Source of the DNA: Clostridia bacterium
Lineage (GTDB): Bacteria > Bacillota > Clostridia > Christensenellales > CAG-138
DNA length: 64,000 nucleotides
Assembly: GCA_017394835.1 (NCBI GenBank)
Contig: JAFPXD010000007.1
Coordinates: 107,591-171,590, forward strand
Direction of reading: 5' to 3'
Shown here: positions 32,839 to 43,932 of the stretch, in pieces
How the letters are laid out: each line of letters begins with the position of its first letter
How positions within the stretch are numbered: the stretch's first letter is position 1
Made by a program: the position numbers and the translations under genes
The notes under the pieces: generated by a model
What the model was told of the DNA's origin: nothing
Databases searched by the model: none
Seen by the model: only the letters and a program-made list of their open reading frames with translations

Positions 32839-35078
32839 ATGGAATTCTTGTATGCACTCATAAACTTCCTCATACTCGGGGCGATAGTTTACCTCCTGCT
32901 GGGGAAGTCGATAAGAAAAATGTTCTCGGACCGTCGGGACCGCATAAACGCGGAGCTCGACCGTGCCGAGGCTTTGGAGCGCTCTCTTGAAGCGCCGGCG
33001 GAAACGGCGCTTCCCGAAACTGCCGAAGCGGAGCCCGCGCCCCTGAGCCCCGCGGAGGCCGAGGCGGAAGCCCGCATCGGCCAGATCCGCGAAAGGACGG
33101 AGGCGAAGAAGGAGCGCATGCTTGCGGAGGCCGAACGAATGCGCGCGGCAGCACGGTTCGAAACGCTCCATTCGGCGCGGCAGAGGGCGGTGACGGAGCT
33201 TATCGCCCGGTTGAGGACCTATCTTTCGGAAGCGCCCCGCGTTTCACGGCTCCGCGCCAATGAAGAAAACATAGCGCTTTCAATACTGAAAAGGCTGCGC
33301 CTTACCCCGGGCGATATGTGCTACCTCATGCGGCACGACGTGCTTTACGTAACGCTGACTTCGGCTTTCCCCCTTCCGGAGGAGCTGACCGACCGCATAG
33401 GAAAGCGGGCGGAGGAGCTGCTCGGCAAGGTCGGCGGCAAGCCCTCATACTGGGTGAGGACCGATCCGGAGCTCATAGGCGGCCTGCGCTTGAGGATAGG
33501 CGATACCGTGTATGACTGCACTGTGGAAAACCGCCTCTACCATCTTGAAAAGGATCTTTTGAAGCTCCCCATTGATAAGGAAGCCGAACCGGAGGACATC
33601 GCCCGCGATATTCTTGCGGGGATAAGCGAGGCCGAGCCCAAGATAGACGAATTCCAGCTCGGGCGAGTCATTTCCGTTTCGGACGGCATCTGCCGCCTTG
33701 ACGGTCTTGCGGACATAATGTACGGCGAGGTGGTCGAGTTCCAAAGCGGCGAACGCGGCATGATACTGGATATAGAGCCCGAAAACATAGGCTGCGTTGT
33801 GTTCGGGAAATACGAGCATATCGAAAGTATGGACAGGGTAAGGCGTGTGGGCAGGATCGCGAGCGTGCCCGTTGGCGAGGAGCTTTTGGGCCGAGTGGTC
33901 GATCCCCTGGGCCACCCCATAGACGGCAAGGACAGGATCCGCACCAAGGAACGCCGCCCCATAGAATTCCCCGCGCCCCCCATACCCGACAGGCAGTCGG
34001 TCTCCGTGCCGCTCCATACGGGGCTTAAGGCGGTGGACGCCCTCGTTCCCATTGGGCGCGGCCAGCGCGAGCTTATAATAGGCGACCGTCAGTCGGGCAA
34101 ATCCGCCCTCGCGATAGACGCCATAATCAACCAAAGGGGGAAGAACGTCCCCTGCATTTACGTTGCGATAGGCCAAAAGGATTCGACCGTGGCGGAGATC
34201 CGCGCGCGGCTTGAAAAATACGGCGCGATGGAATACACGACGATAGTTTCCGCGCCCGCTTCAAGCTCTGCCTCCATGCAGTACATAGCGCCCTTCGCCG
34301 GCGCCGCCATGAGCGAATACTTCATGTATTCCGGGCGTGACTGCCTCATCGTTTACGACGATCTTTCAAAGCACGCCGTCGCCTACCGCGAGCTTTCGCT
34401 GCTCCTGCACAGGCCCTCCGGCAGGGAGGCCTACCCCGGCGACGTGTTCTATCTGCATTCGAGACTTCTGGAAAGGGCGGCAAGGCTCTCGCCCGAAGCG
34501 GGCGGCGGCTCCGTGACCGCGCTGCCCATAATAGAGACTCAGGCGGGCGATATTTCCGCCTACATCCCCACGAACGTCATTTCGATAACCGACGGCCAGA
34601 TATTCCTCGAAACGGATCTCTTCAACGAGGGTCAGCGCCCCGCGGTCAACGTGGGCCTTTCCGTTTCGCGCGTGGGCTCCGCCGCGCAGACGAAGCTCAT
34701 GAAGAGCATTTCGGGCAGGCTCCGCATGGATCTTGCCCAGTACCGCGAGCTCGCCTCCTTCGCGCAGTTCGATTCGGATCTTGACGATTCCACCCGCGCC
34801 GTGCTGGACCGCGGCAAGCGCATGATGTACGCTCTGCGCCAGCGCAGGTTCGAGCCCATGCCCGACAGCCGCCAGGCGCTCATCATCTATGCCGTGGCGG
34901 AAGGCTACGCCGCGGACGTTGCGCCCGAGGATATTGAGGAATTCGAAAGGGAGCTTTTCCGCACCTTCGATGCGGAGCATCCCGATATAATGGCGGAGCT
35001 CGAAAAGGGCGCAAAGCTCGAAGGCGGGCTTGAAGCAAGGCTCGGGGAAGCGCTTCGCAAATTCAAGGAGGCAAGCTG

Positions 35079-35079
<1 letters not shown>
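32839..35079 (+). CDS. atpA: Fused ATP synthase b'-delta-alpha polypeptide
   Basis: A single 746-residue frame. Residues 1-132 are b-like: a membrane helix (F-L-Y-A-L-I-N-F-L-I-L-G-A-I-V-Y) then charged coiled coil. Residues about 165-242 match the delta C-terminal domain (L-T-S-A-F-P-L-P-E-E-L, then I-G-G-L-R-L-R-I-G-D-T-V-Y-D). From about 247 the alpha subunit follows, with Walker A G-D-R-Q-S-G-K-S at 415-422 and V-S-V-S-R-V-G-S-A-A-Q near 610. The six-helix N-terminal delta domain, which normally clamps the alpha N-terminus, appears to be missing; the covalent link could replace that contact. No Met lies near the delta/alpha junction to allow a separate alpha start. It overlaps atpG as TGATG. 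Confidence 0.9.
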
Positions 35080-37365
<2,286 letters not shown>

Positions 37366-37372
37366 GGCTATT

Positions 37373-37654
37373 ATGGCGCTTACGCTCGTGATACTGACCC
37401 CGTCGGGGGAAACGGCAAGGCTCGAAGCCGAATCCATCCGCCTCGAGGCCTGCGATAACGCCTCGGGCGAGGGCGGCGGCAGCTTCGGTATAAGGAAGGG
37501 GCATATGCCCGCCGTCGCCGCATTGAAGGAAAATTCGCTCGCCCGAGCGTTTACCTCGGGCCGTGAGACCGCGGCTTACCGCATATCCGCGGGGTTCGCA
37601 AGGGTGGAAAACGACACGGTCACGGTGATCGCCGAAAGCGCGGAAAAAGTATAG
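37373..37654 (+). CDS. atpC: ATP synthase subunit epsilon, short form
   Basis: A 93-residue protein, against 130-140 for most epsilon subunits. It contains only the N-terminal beta sandwich (L-V-I-L-T-P-S-G-E, G-S-F-G-I-R-K-G-H-M-P-A-V-A, Y-R-I-S-A-G-F-A-R-V). The two inhibitory C-terminal helices are absent. A bidirectional terminator follows, so the shortening is not caused by the window or a broken frame. Confidence 0.9.
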   Translation: MALTLVILTPSGETARLEAESIRLEACDNASGEGGGSFGIRKGHMPAVAALKENSLARAFTSGRETAAYRISAGFARVENDTVTVIAESAEKV

Positions 37655-37661
37655 GCAAAGC

Positions 37662-37690
37662 AAAAAAAGCTCCCCGCGGGGAGCTTTTTA
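37662..37690. terminator. Bidirectional terminator after atpC
   Basis: Perfect palindrome AGCTCCCCGCGGGGAGCT (37668-37685) flanked by A-run and T-run. Confidence 0.85.
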
Positions 37691-37698
37691 TTATGCTT

Positions 37699-38931
37699 TT
37701 ACTGTTCCTTGCGCTTCCTTGCCAGATACTCGTCCAGCTCCTTTTTGACCTTCTCGGGCATATCGCGGGAGACGGGGCAGAGGGCGGAATCGGCCATCCT
37801 GCGGGTGAATTCGGCTATGAACGCTATATCGCGCTCGAGCTGAGCCTCGGAGAGGGTCTCCATTGTATCGTAGCGGCAGTGGATGGGCGCGGCGTCGCCC
37901 CCGGCGAGCCTTGCGAACGAGAGCGCAGGGACTCCCTTATCCGCAAAGGGGGTGGAATCGCTCGAATAGACGCCTATCCTTGCGGAAACGGGGAAGCCCT
38001 TTTCAAACCCCATGTAGCTTATATAGCCCGCGAGCTTTTCTTCCGCGGAAACGCAGGCGATGAATTTGCCCAATGCCGTGCCTATCATATCGAGGTTTAT
38101 GTTGAGGGCCGTCTCGGCAAGCTCGTTTTCGTGATCGCGGCAGTAGGCCTTGGAGCCCAGCAGGCCCCTTTCCTCGCTCCCGCAGAACACGAAGCGGAGG
38201 CCGTAATTCAGTTCCTTCCCGCGAAGCTCCTGCATGACGCCCAAGAGCCCCACGCAGCCGGACATATTATCGTAAGCGCCCTGCGAAAGGGAGGTGGAAT
38301 CGTAATGGGCGCTCAAGGTGATGTATTCCTTTCTGCGGCCGGGGATCTCGGCTATTACGTTGTGGCTCTCGCCCTTGAACTCGCGCTGGCGGATGGTGAT
38401 CGCCGCCTGCTTCGCGCCGCTTTTCACAAGCTCCTGTGCGTCGCGGGTGTGGATCATGGCGCAGAGCACCCTTCTTTCCTCGCCCACAACGTGCGCGCGC
38501 AGATCGCGGGAATCTATATCGTCGTTGGGATAGTGGGCGTTGCCGTAGCGGAAGAGTATCCCCGCGGCGCCCGCCTCCATAAGGTCCTTATAGGTGAAGA
38601 AGCCGACTCCGGAGGTATCCATGAGCACTATCTTGCCCTTCGCGCCTTCGATGGAGAGCTTATCCGTGCCCGGCATGTAATAGAGCTCTCCCGCGACGGT
38701 GCCGCTCCCGCAGCAGCGGAAGCCGACGCAGGGTATCTCGCGCCCGTCAACGGTGACGCGCGCCTCCTCGATCTCGCCCATGGGGACGGGGAAGCCCTCT
38801 ATCCTTGCGGGAACGCCCGCTTCTTCGCACGCGGCCTTCAAATATTCGGCGGCGCGAAGCTCCTCCGGCGTGCCGCTCATGCGGACGTACGCCGTCTCCT
38901 CAAACACTCTGAAAAGTCTTTTTATATCCAT
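37699..38931 (-). CDS. M28-family zinc aminopeptidase with PA insertion
   Basis: A 410-residue peptidase without a signal peptide. Metal ligands follow the M28 order: His in L-S-A-H-Y-D-S-T, Asp in G-A-Y-D-N-M-S-G, Glu in C-G-S-E-E-R-G-L, Asp in I-N-L-D-M-I-G, His in P-I-H-C-R-Y-D-T. A protease-associated domain lies at about 60-170 (G-K-I-V-L-M-D-T, A-G-A-A-G-I-L-F-R). It likely removes N-terminal residues from peptides, in line with an amino-acid fermenter. Confidence 0.9.
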   Translation of the reverse strand: MDIKRLFRVFEETAYVRMSGTPEELRAAEYLKAACEEAGVPARIEGFPVPMGEIEEARVTVDGREIPCVGFRCCGSGTVAGELYYMPGTDKLSIEGAKGKIVLMDTSGVGFFTYKDLMEAGAAGILFRYGNAHYPNDDIDSRDLRAHVVGEERRVLCAMIHTRDAQELVKSGAKQAAITIRQREFKGESHNVIAEIPGRRKEYITLSAHYDSTSLSQGAYDNMSGCVGLLGVMQELRGKELNYGLRFVFCGSEERGLLGSKAYCRDHENELAETALNINLDMIGTALGKFIACVSAEEKLAGYISYMGFEKGFPVSARIGVYSSDSTPFADKGVPALSFARLAGGDAAPIHCRYDTMETLSEAQLERDIAFIAEFTRRMADSALCPVSRDMPEKVKKELDEYLARKRKEQ

Positions 38932-38991
38932 ATCGGTGCCTTTCCCGGCTTCACGCCGTTTTTTTTATGATACCATAGATATTGGGCCGCT

Positions 38992-39717
38992 TCAAGCCTC
39001 GCTCCCCGTAAGACGCGCCAAAAACACGGGCGTTTCTCCCCTTTTGAGGACGGCGTCGAAGCCCGATCCCGTCTTCAAACGGGAGAAGGTCAGCGCATCC
39101 CCCTCGAAGCAGGGCGCGCGGAATACAGACTCTATATCGGAGGGGCGGAGCCGCTCGAGCTCATCCGATGAGAAGCTGCCCATCAGCGCGTCGATATAGG
39201 CGACGTTGTTCATGTGCCCGCCCACGTCTATATCCGATGAGCGCACGCGGTATTCGGCATAGGGCTCGGCGTTTTCGGGGCTTATGCGGGAAAAGGCCGC
39301 TTCGAGCGAGAGCGTTTCGGGGAAGCGGAGCCCTTCGGGATACACCCCCGCAAGGGAGGCGATCCGCCCCGCTTCGATATTCATAACGGCCCATTCCGTC
39401 TTGCCCGAGGCGGCAAGCCCGTTTTCGCCGTAAAGCTCATAGCAGCGAATGCCGCGCACGCGCTCCGGCGCCATGGGCCAGGTCCTGACGGTTATCGCCT
39501 CAAACAGCCGGGGGCGGTAATAATAGCGGATCTTGGTGCGGACGGTGAGCCAGAACAGCCCCTTTTTCTTCATATCCGCAATGCCGACGCCTATCCTTTC
39601 GGCATGATCCCCCGCTATATCCATGAAAAGGCGGAACACGTCCGCATATGTGAGGAGGCCGCTCTTATCCGTCATTGAAACGGTGACGGAGCCGGTCTTT
39701 TCGAATATCTCTTCCAT
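38992..39717 (-). CDS. Acyl-ACP thioesterase
   Basis: A 241-residue double hot-dog protein from M-E-E-I-F at 39717, chosen for the spacing from GGAAAGG. It has the family hallmarks W-L-T-V-R-T-K-I-R-Y-Y-Y-R-P, R-I-R-C-Y-E-L-Y-like strands with W-A-V-M-N, and the second-domain motif V-R-S-S-D-I-D-V-G-G-H-M-N-N-V-A-Y. It releases fatty acids from acyl carrier protein. Confidence 0.88.
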   Translation of the reverse strand: MEEIFEKTGSVTVSMTDKSGLLTYADVFRLFMDIAGDHAERIGVGIADMKKKGLFWLTVRTKIRYYYRPRLFEAITVRTWPMAPERVRGIRCYELYGENGLAASGKTEWAVMNIEAGRIASLAGVYPEGLRFPETLSLEAAFSRISPENAEPYAEYRVRSSDIDVGGHMNNVAYIDALMGSFSSDELERLRPSDIESVFRAPCFEGDALTFSRLKTGSGFDAVLKRGETPVFLARLTGSEA

Positions 39718-39796
39718 AAGCATCCTTTCCGCGGGCAGCCCCGCTTTCATACCGCCATTATAGCATAAAGAAGCGCGGATTCAAATAGCGCCGCGC

Positions 39797-39825
39797 TTGC
39801 AATGTCGGCGTGGATTTGATATAAT
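39797..39825 (+). promoter_or_regulatory. Promoter of the Nudix/flavodoxin operon
   Basis: TTGCAA (39797-39802), 17 bases, TATAAT (39820-39825) with an extended TGA. Confidence 0.75.
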
Positions 39826-39869
39826 ATTCTTTAGCGAACGCGAAAGCGAAAGCCCGAACGGAGGTAACT

Positions 39870-40445
39870 ATGAACGACAGGGAGCTTGCGTGGGAGCTTG
39901 CGGGCGAGAAGAAGCTTCTTCACACCGCGGTGTTCGACGTTTACACGCAGCATGAGAGGGCGGCGAACGGCTTGGAGGGCGATTACATTTCGCTCGAAGC
40001 GCCGGATTGCGTCGTTGTGATCCCCAGGACGGAAAAGGGCTTCCTGCTCGTCCGTCAGTGGAGGCACGGCGCTTCTCGCATAACGGTCGAATTTCCCGGC
40101 GGCGTTATAGGCCGGGGAGAGGATCCCGCCGAGGCCGCTCTGAGGGAGCTGTATGAGGAAACGGGTTTCCGCGCGGGGCGCATAACGGAGCTCGGCTGCG
40201 TCAGCCCCAATCCGGCCCTGTTCAGGAGCAGCTTCCGCGTCTATCTTGCCGAGGAGCTTGAAGATCTCGGCACTCCCGAGCCCGACCCCGATGAATTCAT
40301 CGAAATAACGCTTCTTCCCGAAGAGGAGGTCATCGCCTCCTTCGGCAGCCCGGAAATGAGCCACGCGTTCATGGGCGCCGCGCTTGCGCTCTACATGCGG
40401 AAGAGGCTTATCAATAACAAGGAGAAACCATGCGAAAGTATTTGA
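39870..40445 (+). CDS. Nudix hydrolase, ADP-ribose pyrophosphatase type
   Basis: A 191-residue Nudix protein. The Nudix box is G-G-V-I-G-R-G-E-D-P-A-E-A-A-L-R-E-L and continues Y-E-E-T-G-F, complete with R-E-x-x-E-E. The N-terminal strand pattern and E-F-P-G-G resemble NudF/ADP-ribose pyrophosphatase. It overlaps the next gene by 16 bases. Confidence 0.9.
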   Translation: MNDRELAWELAGEKKLLHTAVFDVYTQHERAANGLEGDYISLEAPDCVVVIPRTEKGFLLVRQWRHGASRITVEFPGGVIGRGEDPAEAALRELYEETGFRAGRITELGCVSPNPALFRSSFRVYLAEELEDLGTPEPDPDEFIEITLLPEEEVIASFGSPEMSHAFMGAALALYMRKRLINNKEKPCESI

Positions 40446-41098
40446 AGCTCGCTGCGCTCGCGGCTGCGGCGCTGATGCTCCTTCCCCTTTGCGGCTGCAA
40501 AAGGGATATTCCCGCCTCGCCGGAGGAACTTTACAGCCGCACCTCCGGGCCGACTGCCGAGCCCCACGTCATGTTCACGCCCGATCCGAACGTCACGCCC
40601 GATCCCGTTAAGGGGAGCAACACAATGGTCGTGTTCTTTTCCGCCTCGGGAAATACGCGGCTCGTCGCGCAGAAGATAGCGCAGATCACGGGCGCGGACG
40701 TATATGAGATAGTCCCCGTGGTCCCCTATTCGGAAGGAGATCTCGATTACAGCAATCCCGAAACGAGGGCGACGATAGAGCAGCGCGATCCCAACTTCCG
40801 CCCGGAGATAGCCGGTTCCCTGCCCGATCTTGCCGCCTATGAGCGCGTGTTTTTGGGCTACCCGATATGGTGGAGCGAAGCGCCGCGCATACTCAACACG
40901 TTCGTTGAAAACGTCGATTTCGGCTCCGCGGCGGTGATACCCTTCTGCACATCCGGCATGAGCGACATAGGCACGAGCGCGGATCGGCTCGAGGAGCTTG
41001 CCGGCAGCGGCGTGTGGTATGAGGGAAAGCGCTTTACGAGCGGCGTCTCACGCGATGAGCTGAGGGCGTGGATAACCTCGGTATGCGAGAATAAATAA
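40430..41098 (+). CDS. Flavodoxin-domain lipoprotein
   Basis: A 222-residue protein. Lipoprotein signal with lipobox L-P-L-C-G-C (Cys about 23), a threonine/proline linker (M-F-T-P-D-P-N-V-T-P-D-P), then a flavodoxin_4 domain with FMN phosphate loop F-F-S-A-S-G-N-T-R (about 69-77), Y-P-I-W-W (about 143-147) and C-T-S-G-M-S-D-I-G. It should be an extracytoplasmic, lipid-anchored FMN protein. Translationally coupled to the Nudix gene. Confidence 0.88.
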   Translation: MRKYLKLAALAAAALMLLPLCGCKRDIPASPEELYSRTSGPTAEPHVMFTPDPNVTPDPVKGSNTMVVFFSASGNTRLVAQKIAQITGADVYEIVPVVPYSEGDLDYSNPETRATIEQRDPNFRPEIAGSLPDLAAYERVFLGYPIWWSEAPRILNTFVENVDFGSAAVIPFCTSGMSDIGTSADRLEELAGSGVWYEGKRFTSGVSRDELRAWITSVCENK

Positions 41099-41111
41099 AC
41101 AGAGCAGAATA

Positions 41112-41141
41112 AAGCCCCGGCAGGCGCGCCTGCCGGGGCTT
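41112..41141. terminator. Bidirectional terminator
   Basis: A perfect 30-base palindrome centred at 41126/41127 (arms begin AAGCCCCGGC). Separates convergent flavodoxin and pullulanase genes. Confidence 0.8.
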
Positions 41142-41152
41142 CGTTTGCGTTA

Positions 41153-43816
41153 TCAGTTGTTGGGAATGAGCACCACGACGCTCCTTGCGGGAACGGCAAC
41201 GCTGCCCGATACAGTGCCCGCGGGCTCCGTCCGAGGGGCGGAACCGTCGAAGAGCACGCCGTAAGAGCCGTTTGCCGTGAAATCGCGCGGGGTCTCCAGC
41301 GGGTTGATGAAGCCGCGAGCGGCTTCCCTGCCGTCCATGCTCCAGATCACCTCGATGGAGGAATCGTCGTTCACGGTGTATTCGACTTCCGCCTTCGTGA
41401 AGAAGCCGTTCGACTTTCGCATGGCGATGAGCTCACGGTAGAATTCGCTCATCAGGAGCGCGTCGGAGCCGGGCGCAAGCGCCTCCCAGTCGATATTGTT
41501 CACCTCGTCGGAGGAGTTGTAGCTGTTGGAGTCGCCGCCCTTCGTGCGGAGCATCTCCTCGCCCGCAAGGAAGAACGGGGTGCCCTTCGAAATGAGCACT
41601 ATCGAGGCGCCGAACCTCTGCATCTGCAGGCGCTCCTCGGGTGAGGCGTCGGGGCAGGAGATCTCCAGCTTATCGAACAGGGTGTTGTTGTCGTGGCAGG
41701 ACATGTAGTTGATCACGGCGCTGTTTTCGACTCCCCAGGTGGAAAGAGCCGTCTTTTTGCCGCCCGCAATGCCGAACGCAACGTTTTCCGCAACGCCCTT
41801 GCCGAGCTTGCCGCTGATATAGCCCCTGTCCTTCGCGTCGAAAACGGAGCCCTTCAGGCCGTCCCTTATCGAATCGTTGAATACGGAGACCGCGCCTATG
41901 CCGCCCGTCGCATGGATCTGACCTATGTTCTTCTGGTTGGCCTGCACGTTATCGCGCAGGGGGGTGGTGCCGCCCGTCCAGCCCTCTCCGTAAATGAGGG
42001 CGTTCGGGTTGATGGCGTGGACCGCTTCCTCGACTGCCTGCATTGTCGCAACGTCGTGGAGCGCCATGAGGTCGAAGCGGAAGCCGTCAAGATGGTATTC
42101 GGCCGCCCAGTAGCTTACGGAATCGACAATGAACTTGCGGAACATAACGCGTTCGGAGGCGGTCTCGTTGCCGCAGCCGGAGCCGTTGGAGAGCGCGCCC
42201 AGACCGTCGTAACGGTAATAGTAATAGGGCACTGCGGCGCTGAAATTGGAATCCGCGGAATAGGTGTGGTTATAGACCACGTCCATTATTACGCCTATGC
42301 CCGCATCGTGGAGCGCCATTACCATCTGCTTGAATTCTTTTATCCTCACCTCGCCGTGGTAGGGGTCGGTGGAATACGAGCCCTCAGGTGCGTTGTAGTT
42401 CTTGGGATCGTAGCCCCAGTTGAACTGCGGCGCGTCGGAGGATTCATCCACAGTCGCGTAATCATAAACGGGCTGCAGATGCACGTGGGTTATGCCGAGC
42501 TGCTTTAAGTAGTCTATGCCGACGGGTTCTCCCGCGGAGTTTTTGAGCCCCGTTTCGGTGAACGCCAGGTACTTGCCGGGGTTCTCGCAGCCCTCTATCC
42601 TGTTGGAGAAATCACGGACGTGCACCTCCCAGATGACCGCCTCGTTATAGGCGGAAACGCCGGAATAGAAGGTATCGTTCTCCCAGCCCTCGGGATCGGT
42701 GGAAGCAAGATCGACCACCATGCCGCGGTCGCCGTTCACGCCGACGGCCTTAGCGTAGGGATCGACTATCTCCTTCGTGCCCAAGGCGGTGGTGACGGTG
42801 TAGGTATAGTAAGTGCCGGGGGCGCATTCCAGGGAGACCTCCCAAACGCCGGAGCCGAATTCGCCGTTCATCGTAATGCGCTCAATGGCGTCTTCGCTGT
42901 CGCCCGCTTCATAGAGATTGAGGGTGACTTCGGAGGCGGTGGGCGCCCAAAGCCTGAAATCGACGAAGCCGACGGGATCCGTCACTATCGCGCCGAGCTC
43001 GCCGTCATAGGCGTACTGCTCGATGAACGCCTCGCTGTCGAATATATCGGTGGGGATGACGGGGCATTCGCCGAAGCCCTCTATCGAAAGCGTGCCGGGC
43101 TTTGAAACGTCGAGCGGCTCGGCAAGCGTGATGACGCCGAACTTGACCTCGTTGTTGAGGCTCGAAAGCCCCGTGACGGCCACCTCGCGCCCGTCCACGG
43201 TGACCTTGATCATATCAAGGGACTCTATCTTCGCCGCGGGAGTCACGCTGTATTTTATCTCGTTCGGGGAGATGAGCCCCGCCATGTTCAAAACCTTATC
43301 CTGATACAAGGTCTTACCTCCGTCGCTGCTCAAGTAGATATTGCCGTCGCCGGGCTTTAAGTAGATCTCGGTGCGCTCGCCCGTGACCGCGGCAAAGCGG
43401 TCGCCGTCATAATCCTTTTCGGCGTCACCCCAGGAGGAGCCGCCGGGGGAGGAGCATTCGCGCCTGACTATGAAGCCGACCTCGGTAACGTCCCGGGGAA
43501 CGTCCAGCTCGACCCTCGCGCCGTATTCGCAGGGAGTGAAGAGATAGCCGTGCCCGTCCGCGCCGGGGAACCAGATCCACATATCGCATTTGGAATAATC
43601 GCCCGTTTCGTTATACCAGTAGAACACCACGCGGTTCATGCCGTCCGTCTGAGGCGGCTCCGTCGCATAGGAGGCGGTATCCTTCGTGGGCTCGGGGGAA
43701 GCGTCGGGCTTCGTTTCGCCGTTCTTATCCCCGCAGCCCGCAAGGGTCACGCAGAGAGAGGCGAGAAGCAATGCCGCGAGCGCGAATGCGCATACGCGTT
43801 TCAAAACAGCTTTCAT
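41153..43816 (-). CDS. pulA: Type I pullulanase, lipoprotein
   Basis: An 887-residue GH13 debranching enzyme. The signal ends in a lipobox L-A-G-C-G (Cys about 28). Residues about 60-160 contain a CBM41-like starch-binding module, followed by an unassigned beta domain and CBM48 (F-R-L-W-A-P-T-A-S-E-V). The pullulanase motif N-W-G-Y-D-P is present, as are the catalytic Asp in D-G-F-R-F-D-L-M-A and Glu in Y-G-E-G-W. It cleaves alpha-1,6 links of glycogen, pullulan and starch at the cell surface. Linked to the phosphofructokinase gene upstream on the same strand but separated by a terminator. Confidence 0.93.
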   Translation of the reverse strand: MKAVLKRVCAFALAALLLASLCVTLAGCGDKNGETKPDASPEPTKDTASYATEPPQTDGMNRVVFYWYNETGDYSKCDMWIWFPGADGHGYLFTPCEYGARVELDVPRDVTEVGFIVRRECSSPGGSSWGDAEKDYDGDRFAAVTGERTEIYLKPGDGNIYLSSDGGKTLYQDKVLNMAGLISPNEIKYSVTPAAKIESLDMIKVTVDGREVAVTGLSSLNNEVKFGVITLAEPLDVSKPGTLSIEGFGECPVIPTDIFDSEAFIEQYAYDGELGAIVTDPVGFVDFRLWAPTASEVTLNLYEAGDSEDAIERITMNGEFGSGVWEVSLECAPGTYYTYTVTTALGTKEIVDPYAKAVGVNGDRGMVVDLASTDPEGWENDTFYSGVSAYNEAVIWEVHVRDFSNRIEGCENPGKYLAFTETGLKNSAGEPVGIDYLKQLGITHVHLQPVYDYATVDESSDAPQFNWGYDPKNYNAPEGSYSTDPYHGEVRIKEFKQMVMALHDAGIGVIMDVVYNHTYSADSNFSAAVPYYYYRYDGLGALSNGSGCGNETASERVMFRKFIVDSVSYWAAEYHLDGFRFDLMALHDVATMQAVEEAVHAINPNALIYGEGWTGGTTPLRDNVQANQKNIGQIHATGGIGAVSVFNDSIRDGLKGSVFDAKDRGYISGKLGKGVAENVAFGIAGGKKTALSTWGVENSAVINYMSCHDNNTLFDKLEISCPDASPEERLQMQRFGASIVLISKGTPFFLAGEEMLRTKGGDSNSYNSSDEVNNIDWEALAPGSDALLMSEFYRELIAMRKSNGFFTKAEVEYTVNDDSSIEVIWSMDGREAARGFINPLETPRDFTANGSYGVLFDGSAPRTEPAGTVSGSVAVPARSVVVLIPNN

Positions 43817-43894
43817 GATGGGCTCCTTTCCTTATAATTCTTTTACGGGGACGCCTTTGCGGCGTTCCCCCGTTTGGGGAGGCAGGGGGAATTG

Positions 43895-43922
43895 AAAACG
43901 GACCCGGCAAAGGCCGAGCCCG
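43895..43922 (-). terminator. Terminator of the phosphofructokinase gene
   Basis: On the minus strand CGGGCTCGGC pairs with GCCGGGTCCG (two wobble pairs) and is followed by TTTTC. Confidence 0.65.
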
Positions 43923-43932
43923 ACGTCGTTCA

